Positions 56,177 through 64,000 of a stretch of 64,000 nucleotides of DNA are shown here, one piece after another. Source of the stretch: Ascidia mentula (lineage: Eukaryota > Chordata > Ascidiacea > Phlebobranchia > Ascidiidae); the NCBI GenBank assembly GCA_947561715.1, contig OX387202.1:10367001-10431000 (forward strand), given 5' to 3'. Position numbers and translations under genes: made by a program. The stretch's first letter is position 1. The number at the start of each line of letters is the position of its first letter. The notes beneath the pieces were generated by a model. It was not told the DNA's origin. It searched no databases and worked only from the letters and a program-made list of their open reading frames with translations.

Positions 56177-59100
56177 GGAGACTGTGGCACTGGGCTAACT
56201 TTTAAACTAGCAGACACACGTATTTCCACGTTTTGGTACCTTCCGGATAGCAGTTCTCAATGATTATTATACCTATTTTGCACATACATTATATTTTTGT
56301 CGCTACAAATTACCACGTTTCGAAAATAGTTTAAATGCCGTTTTATTTCGAAACCAAGAATAGCCTTAAAACGCATTTTCATGAGTGAAGAAATATGTAA
56401 TGATTTAAAACCAGCTGCTAACCCAAGAAGTTGTAATTTGATATCGGGAAGCAATAACGACTTACGACGACGAGCTTGAGGTGGTTCGTTCGTTCTGGCG
56501 ATTTCAGATTCAACTTATCGTTTTGTTTTTATGAGCACACATTGAAGCAAAACTTAACGTATGTTGTTGTCGACCAGTTAGTGCATGTTATGAAAACCAA
56601 GTTTTTGCAAAAATACCGTGTTTAATGCCAAAAGGTTGGCAACAACGCACTACAAATTCGTAGAGATCGTCGATAAATTCATCTTACCTTTCTGCATCCT
56701 CCCAGTGATCTCAACAAGTCATTGCACAATCTACAACATTTCCGTATTGATAACCTAGAAAAACTATGCGTAATCCCGAACAGATGTAGAATAGCTTTGT
56801 TTGATGAACAACACACACAAAGTGCCATGAACTCTTTTGACTTCACAGCATTATGATGAGCCCAACAGTGTTCAAAACATTTGACTAATAATGATTAGCA
56901 TATTAACACACATAATACCTGTCAATAACAGATGAATATAAAAATCAACTATATTTGTGAGTTCAAAGGTGAGTTTAATAAGTTTGTGCGTCTATACTGC
57001 AAGTCTATGTTTAGGCTATTTGGGGTAACTTGTAACATCATATTCCATGTTACAAGCAACACATTCATCGCTGCTTGTAAGTGCAATTTACAAATATCAG
57101 CCACTGTTGATGACTAAAGGCCAACGTAAAAATTTTTCGAAACGCAAATCCATAAGACAACTTGAAAGGTCAATTAAATTGTCATTAGAATGCAAGTCCT
57201 CGATGGAAATAACGCCCAGTGAGGTTCGCTTACCCAATACAAAGATGTAGACAAATCTTTCTTCCAAGAATGCCATACCTTTTAGTTTGACTATCTGCTG
57301 TTTGTTCATTGTTGCTTGTTGTTTACTGAGAATTTCCTTTCAAACCAGTAATATGTCTATTGTTTTAAATCCGTGTGCAAAACAGGAAATACCGCCATCA
57401 ATGACACTTCTTGGTAAAAACAATCATAACAGTTTTGGGTCTTATATAAAGCATTCCATTGTGATCCTAATATTTTTAAAGTTTGATGAATATTTCGTAT
57501 CAACCAATACTACCATCACAGATATCTGAGGTGAACCAACTGACTTTAAAATCCATAGTTAATGTAGCAATTTTTTCATAACATTCGTTAATAGTGAGTA
57601 AAACATATTTATTTGAGTGAAAATATAAGAAGTTTTGACGCGTGAAGAGAATGAATTGTGAAGAAAGCGTGTCATGAAAGTCGTCTATCTTCTCTTTTTT
57701 CTCTCACGTTGCATGAGAATCGGTGACATCTGGTGAATAAATTCCTTAAACGGCGGAAGGCAAAAGTTTGGTTTCGAGTTGAAACACAAACTATACTGGA
57801 CAGCAAAAAAATGTTTTGAACGATGTTGCATTTTGCTTTTTTTTTAATATTTCGGCCAAAACAAAACATTTTGAACCAAATTTCGCTTGCAACAATTCAG
57901 TTCAACGTAGTAATTAGCCAAATAGTCAACTGTTCAACTATCGTAATGCAGAAAAATTGACGCCAGCAAGAAAACATTCCACCAGCTGCTGTAATTACAC
58001 GTTATTTTATGTTGTAATTTTAAGGTTTCCCAAAATTTTTTGACAAATCTTTCTCTTACTTTTTTACGTACAAATAACAGTGTGCCTTGTAACGTGCGCG
58101 AATAGTTAAGAATTTCAACTTATGGAACAGAACTCATAATAATGAAAAGATTATGACTAATTGTTTCAATGACCTTATTTCATTTACAAACAACTTGTAA
58201 ATTAGAAAGCTTCGAATGCCCTATCTCAAAAAAGACTTTGAAAGGTCTGAAAATCAGAGGCTAATTTTTAAGGAATACAATTTCATGCAAATATATATCT
58301 GTTAAAATGCATGCCTACAGGGCTTGCAAACAACAATGCGAAAGTTACTTTCAACAGTTGAAAATAAGCGTGAAGGAAGTGCGCATCACGAAATTAAAAG
58401 CATGGTTTTAAAACATTAAACCAATAAAGAGAGTCTCGTATTGGTCGTTAACAATTGCTTGTAGTAACCGCATTTTGTTAAAAGTCACCGCCAATTTATT
58501 CAAACCGTCAGACTGTCGCCACATTGTTGCCAATCGCGGTTGCATGTATTGTGTTTCATTTCCTCGTCATTTTTACTTCCCTTTTGTTTCACAATCACCG
58601 ATCTCGCACTTGCGCCGCCGATAACAACCACTGCTTGGCACCTCCTAATAATTCTTTCTCTCTTCTATCACACTTTCGTTCTTTATAAGCCATCACATTT
58701 CTCAACCATGTGTGTTGTTATGGAAACAACCTAATCATCACATAAATATTGAGGCTTAAAAATACTCTGTATACTGTGCGAATAAATCATTGAGGATTTT
58801 TAGTTACGTTTAATCAGTGAGACGTTTTGTATGGTGTGAGATATAGGGTAGTCGGCAAATATATTGTCAAGAGATCTACATATATGTAAACTGATAAGAA
58901 ACAGAGAATAATTTCGTACATATTTTTGTTGTGCCTTATTTGGAGTCGGACTGTTATTAAATGAAGATTCGTATTTTGTCGCTTTACTATAGTACGACAC
59001 TCATCGAGGTTGGGTTATATTCTGACACAGGGCGAACTCCGCGAAGCAGCGGCCTTATAATGCACGTGGTTGACCGTTCGAGTATTGCAAGTTTTCCTCG

Positions 59101-62100
59101 TTCTGGGATGAGGAAGAAGACGCAAATGTCTGGGGTTCGGTGGGAAAATCGTTTCGTTTTTTTTCTACCAAATGCATTTTATTCCATGGAGAGTGAGAGA
59201 TGATTAAACTTGTCTTATGTTCAGGAATCCTATGTACGCCCTAATTTCAAAAAATTGTCCTTATTTTCAAGGACAACATCACATGTAATCTTTTTCCTAC
59301 ATTACCAAAATGTTTTGTGTAACATTTATGAGTGGGAACACATCAGCCCCATACAATGGAAGCACGATTCTCCCGAGTTCAAACTTTTATAAGATCGTAA
59401 TGTTGTGTTCACCATATAGCATCAAAAAAGGAATTGTCGAAAAATGTTCTTTTTTGAGTCAATGACAATCCTCCATTACATATTTGCCGAAACGATACAC
59501 AGATTAAATATTTTATATATTCTCACATTTATTTTAAATTGAGGTGTGTATTTGGCGACGCAATTTGTACTTATTTCATGTTTCCATTGCTTTGCGCATG
59601 AAATTAATATTTACTAAATGTATTTTCTCGGTGGGAATAGGAAGATGTTTAAACTTTACGATGTCCCTACCTTTTACATATGATCTAAAACTAATAGGTC
59701 AAAATGTTTTCATATTTCAATCTATAATGTTGTGCCGTCCAAGGACTGGATCGGGCAATGTCCCGAAGCGATACAACAATTAAAATGCGTAGAACGCCGT
59801 ATATGAGAACGAGAAAACGATACCTTCGACGTAGCCTGGTTTAATTTAAGAATCGTGAGCATGGCCCGGCAGAACTAGGAGTGGTTATAAAAACGTCAAA
59901 TTTTGATGGATTAACAACCTTTACAGCTTGTTATTAATCACAAGAGGATCTGTCATTTTTCGAAAACTAACCAAGTCAGTTTATTATTCATACACAAAAA
60001 AGCACACTGTTCTTTCAGGATTTAAAAAATTATATTAGACCCTTTGCAATATCAGACACGACCAACAATAAGGTATTTATAAAAAATCAGCCTAAGAACT
60101 TTGAGAGGTCTAAGGGCATTTGAAACATTCTAAAATATTCATTGTTCCTTGATTCTGGGAAACGATGATTGCATCTCATTTGCGACTAAAATCGATGCGA
60201 TTTCGGCAGCTTGATCAGACAATCCACAAGAGGAAGATGGCAATCAGAAAGCTCAAGTAATGATAATGCATAAGTCAACGATATGGAGTGAGTGATTTGA
60301 TGACAACATCTCTGCATATGGAGCCAGAAGTTCAAAACCCCTTGTTTCATTGAAAGCCTTTTTTTTGAAAAAATTCATTCTAATGCAAACGTTTCGATGC
60401 CTCCTCATTTCCAGATATAGACCGTGCCTACACAACTTTGAAAAATGATTTTATGTCCCGTTTTCTTCGTCAAGATATTTTGTTTTCCACAGAATGTTTC
60501 CACTGGCTACAACGATGCAACCAAAGCAACACCACTGCGGTAAACGTGTAATTGTTTCGGGGCAAAAATAACTTCCCATCACGATTCCACGACAGATGGG
60601 ACAGGAAAGAAGAAATATCACCCACCTGCGTGTTGTTAGCGATGGCAATAAAACACTCCCTGTCCCGAAAATAAAGTGGTATTAATGGTCAACATGGTGG
60701 TGTGTATCGCCTATAGTGCCTCCCAATGGAAAATACGCGAAAACACATTTTTAGAGAGGCCTTTATCTTTAAAGAAAAGACAAAGATTGGGTCTTTAAGG
60801 AAATTGTATATTATAGGACATATAAAGAGCAGCAAAGCCGCAGAATAACAAGACGACGGTATCGCGGACGTGAAGTGTCATACTGCCACCTATCTCCCAT
60901 CTGATATTTTGTGTGGTGAGGTCGCTATAAATAATTTTGCGATTGCTGGAGCCGCGTCCATTCATTATTAAAAGCCGTTGATTCGTCGCGCAGGAGATTT
61001 TTGCAGGTTGTTGATGACGTGCTTTAGGGCAGAATGCGTCCTGCAGCCTTTTTCTGTTTTAACCGTTTTTCATACCCCCTTCTTGATGTGCATTTACTGA
61101 ACTAGTACAATGTTCACAAACAAATATCCTTCTATTTACCTTTATTTGGGAGGATAACAATGGAAGATGGCGCTCATTTTTTGCAGCACTAAATGACTGG
61201 AATTATTTCCTTCTTGGTTTATTTTCTAGTGACTATATAGCCATTAATGTATGGGTGGAATTAAATCAAGACTTTTTCGCTTTTGACAGCACTTAAAATC
61301 GAACCAGGATCAGATAATGAATCGCTCGACGATCAGCTCAAATAATTTCCAGAATGCAATAATAGAGATAAAACCCATGTCCACTTTGAATCGAAGAATT
61401 AGCTCCAACATAGTAAAATAATTATCATATACTCCACAGCACTGGAGGCCAGTAGCTTGTTTTACCTCAAAACCTGGTTTATAATCTTGAGCGCCACCAG
61501 TCATTTATTTTGTGCTAAATAAAAGTCGCAAGATGTCGCTTACGATAAAGTAGTGTCCAAGGATTTTTGCTTCGGTCCAAGACAGGTCCCGGTGTGGTAA
61601 AAAGAACAAAACATAAATTGAAATTTTGTTGGTAAACCTCAAACTGTTCGCTATATACGATATGCGATTTATATGAGCAAGTACGCTGAATGTTTTAAAT
61701 ATGTAAATTTTTTTAAAAACAAAATTATCTTTTGGTTAGCAACATAAAGAGTAATTACTTAAAACACAGTACCGTTTCGAAATGTTTCTTTTCAGCAAAT
61801 TCAGGCGATGAGAAAAACTTCGGGGAAATGAACAGAAAATTGTGCCAATCAAACGCATATATAAAATACACACCATATATGTAATGCCCTGGTAATAATA
61901 ACAATGACTTCTTGTTTTGTTCGGTAACGCTGCTGGCTATTTTTGAGTTTTAACAAGAATTCTGCAAAATTCGTACTAACTGCCAAACCACAGACCACAA
62001 TGTGTGGCTCGCATACGGTGGTAAACAACAGTATTTAAATCAATGGAGCCAGTGGTGTTTTGCGGTTGAATAATCATACCGTGGCAAAACCGCATGCCTA

Positions 62101-62607
62101 AATAACATTCACAATAATTGTCCTGCACTTATTTAAATAAGCGCATTGAAACTATTGATACTGACGACAATTTTTTTCAAATATTTTCTACAATCTTTGC
62201 TGTCCCCATAGATTACGTTGATCAGTAACATTTTAGTAACATTTATTGCAAAACTTTTGCGTGGCCGTGACACTTCACACAGTTATTTGAGTGATAAGCT
62301 TGTACATAATTCATCTGTACATTTAATTCATAACAATTCACAGCGCGCTTTTAACAAGAAGAGAAACCAATAATGATGACAAACAAATCTTAGAAACGTA
62401 ATTTGAAAGAAGAAACGGCGTGTAGAAAGGTTTCTATCAATCGTAGAATTGAGCAAATGCACTGTTATTTTCGGACTTTTTCAAAAAGCGTGTGCCACTT
62501 AGATATACATGGGACATATTGGAGAAATAAACAATATATACAGAAAAACAAAATATACCACGCTAAAATTACATGTAGCTGCAGAGTTGCGGCTACCTAG
62601 TATTCAC
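56177..62607. other. Long intergenic stretch
   Basis: About 6.4 kb without a recognised gene. It contains a dispersed repeat at 57725-57845 (inverted partner at 51352-51460). Small minus-strand open frames at 60451-60648 (Cys-rich, one hydrophobic stretch) and 61310-61504 (contains LQCCGVYDN) lack splice context and were not called. The left end includes the duplicated METTL24 3' flank to about 56070. Confidence 0.45.
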
Positions 62608-64000
62608 CTAGTTTGAACGAAGTGAGAATACAAAAGAGGCAATGGACTTTCGTGCTTGACCCAAGCGCCGTTCCAATATATTAGAGTAGAGCAAGGGGTT
62701 AAGTGCGCTGTTGATCGGTAGCAACAGACAAGCACTCACTACATAAGCATCCGGAGGCATTTTAACACCTGATATGCTCAGATATCCCATAATGGAAACC
62801 GGAATCCAACAACAGAAATCAGTCAAAATCAATCTGCTTATTCTCTTCTGCATCTGAGAGCTATTATCGTTGCCCCGGGATGCTTTCATGCGATTATTTT
62901 GCTTGAAAATAAAAACATAAGCAATTACCATGTAGACAAACATTAGAAAGTTGATTGTGATGATGAATGTAGAATATTCCCAAGCGAACTGATTAGTTGT
63001 AGCGAAAAGTCGTGGCATGCAGACGCTTGTTTCCCCATAATAACCAATTTCCCCTTTAATTGGTTGCCTTGGAAACATATCAGTTATAATTTGTTTTACC
63101 TCAAACCAATTATCTGGTTTAATATTTGAAACTCTTTGCGCCAGAAGTGACATATTTATTCTTGACACAAGATCTGTTTGATAAAAATTGTTTGGAAACC
63201 AGACACTTGAAACAAAATACTTGGAAGTGATGTGTAACAGTGGGATAATAGCTAAAAGAATAGCTGCCACCCAGCAAAAGACTACAACAGTTACAGTTTT
63301 AACGACACTGGCATTCCTCATAACAAAGGGTTTCAATGAAGAGATCAAACGAAATGTTGTCATGGAGGCCATAGTAAAAGATGACGTTTGCGATGACACA
63401 AGTGCAACTGCTCCAAAACCTGAACATAAGCTTCCAGATCTCCACTCCTTATCAAACAAACAATAGGAACCAGAAAACCGAGTTGCCTGGACAACGATCC
63501 CCAACAGGTAAATTCCCATGAGAAAATCGGCTGCTGAGAGGTTAAGAATGAACACGCTTGTGCACACAAACACGTTCTGATCCTTGTTCGACTTTGCTAA
63601 TCTACAAGCAGTTGAGACAAACACAAACGAATTTCCCAACAATGCAAAGATTGCCATAATCCAGAAGAAAGCACGATAAAATGGGTTTGCAATCATTTCA
63701 TTAACGTTTGCGAATGCATTGTTCACTAAATTTACACATTCGTCACTTCCGTCCGAACAGTCGTCGATTCCATTGTTAACAAGCTTCCTGTTAATGGAAA
63801 GAGGTTGAGAATTTAAACAATAAAATCTGGTTCCCTCGCAACGACAACGGTTTTCGTCTATTCCGTTATCGCAATCAACTATGCCGTCGCAAATATGTTT
63901 TCTTGCAATTGAAATCCTTCCTTTTCTCTTGCAGTAATAGCGAGTAGTTTTACATTTTTCTAGAAACTCATCTGATTTGTCGTCGCAGTCGATTTTTCCG
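62608..64000 (-). CDS. LDLa-repeat relaxin-receptor-like GPCR, copy 4, partial at window edge
   Basis: The open frame enters from the right edge with no stop and ends in TAG at 62610-62608. It covers the last three LDLa modules (CDDKSDE, CDGIVDC, CSDGSDEC) and the whole 7TM domain. TM2 has DFLMGIYLL, TM3 has SSQTSSFTM followed by TTFRLIS, and VWFPNNFYQTD lies in the long second extracellular loop. TM7 has NPLLYS, and the short tail ends SLRSN. It is closest to the intact copy at 31802-35728, and clearly more distant from copies 1 and 3. Orientation is opposite to the other copies. One LDLa module is altered (DNGIDE for DDETDE), which may weaken calcium binding. The rest of the ectodomain lies outside the window. 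Confidence 0.9.
   Translation of the reverse strand, partial: GKIDCDDKSDEFLEKCKTTRYYCKRKGRISIARKHICDGIVDCDNGIDENRCRCEGTRFYCLNSQPLSINRKLVNNGIDDCSDGSDECVNLVNNAFANVNEMIANPFYRAFFWIMAIFALLGNSFVFVSTACRLAKSNKDQNVFVCTSVFILNLSAADFLMGIYLLGIVVQATRFSGSYCLFDKEWRSGSLCSGFGAVALVSSQTSSFTMASMTTFRLISSLKPFVMRNASVVKTVTVVVFCWVAAILLAIIPLLHITSKYFVSSVWFPNNFYQTDLVSRINMSLLAQRVSNIKPDNWFEVKQIITDMFPRQPIKGEIGYYGETSVCMPRLFATTNQFAWEYSTFIITINFLMFVYMVIAYVFIFKQNNRMKASRGNDNSSQMQKRISRLILTDFCCWIPVSIMGYLSISGVKMPPDAYVVSACLLLPINSALNPLLYSNILERRLGQARKSIASFVFSLRSN

Noticed and set aside
60451-60648. Cys-rich open frame resembling a LITAF-type domain on the minus strand
   Set aside because: The CPxC pair and hydrophobic stretch do not have LITAF spacing, and the second CPxC is missing.
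61310-61504. Tetraspanin-like LQCCGVYDN on the minus strand
   Set aside because: Only the CCG motif is present. The four membrane segments and other cysteines are missing, and no splice context was found.
1-64000. CRISPR array, bacterial operons or prophage
   Set aside because: Spliced eukaryotic genes run throughout. The only regular direct repeats are minisatellite units without unique spacers.

Overview
The window looks like nuclear DNA of an invertebrate deuterostome, most likely a tunicate (Ciona-like). It is AT-rich, has short GT-AG introns, repeated small gene families, and abundant decayed mobile elements. The genes fit too: LDLa-bearing relaxin-receptor-like GPCRs, a ficolin-type lectin, a C-type-lectin-like receptor with a tyrosine-motif tail, and a METTL24-like enzyme. 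Species assignment is inference. There are no bacterial-style operons.

Layout. (1) 2.2-4.7 kb: an LDLa-GPCR with one internal frame change (+). (2) 9.5-11.7 kb: a complete seven-exon proline-racemase-family gene (-). (3) 14.7-20.4 kb: a segmental duplicate of 3.5-7.6 kb that carries only the 7TM part of the GPCR and has been invaded by Penelope-like and piggyBac-like elements. (4) 22-27 kb: a C-type-lectin-like receptor exon with two decayed relatives, next to a 1.7 kb foldback element made of an inverted 57-bp minisatellite. (5) 31.8-35.7 kb: an intact two-exon LDLa-GPCR of 1219 residues. (6) 38.2-43.3 kb: zinc-finger relics, one split by a PIF/Harbinger transposon. (7) 43.4 and 48.4 kb: hammerhead ribozyme sequences in a dispersed repeat. 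(8) 44.5-47.7 kb: a six-exon ficolin-like gene (-). (9) 51.0-53.0 kb: a broken Ty3/gypsy fossil. (10) 53.0-55.9 kb: a duplicated METTL24-like last exon followed by a METTL24-like gene. (11) 62.6 kb to the right edge: another LDLa-GPCR (-), open to the edge.

The dominant theme is a local GPCR family: four copies of one receptor type, in both orientations and at different stages of decay. The receptor has about 13 LDLa-like modules, no leucine-rich repeats, a relaxin-receptor-like 7TM domain and an unusually long second extracellular loop. The lectin and immune-type genes are independent transcription units; nothing in the sequence ties them into one pathway.

Exon boundaries for the racemase, ficolin, METTL24 and intact GPCR genes were set by hand. 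Each was checked by GT-AG ends, phase agreement and codon counts. No alignment or database search was run, so family names rest on recognised motifs.
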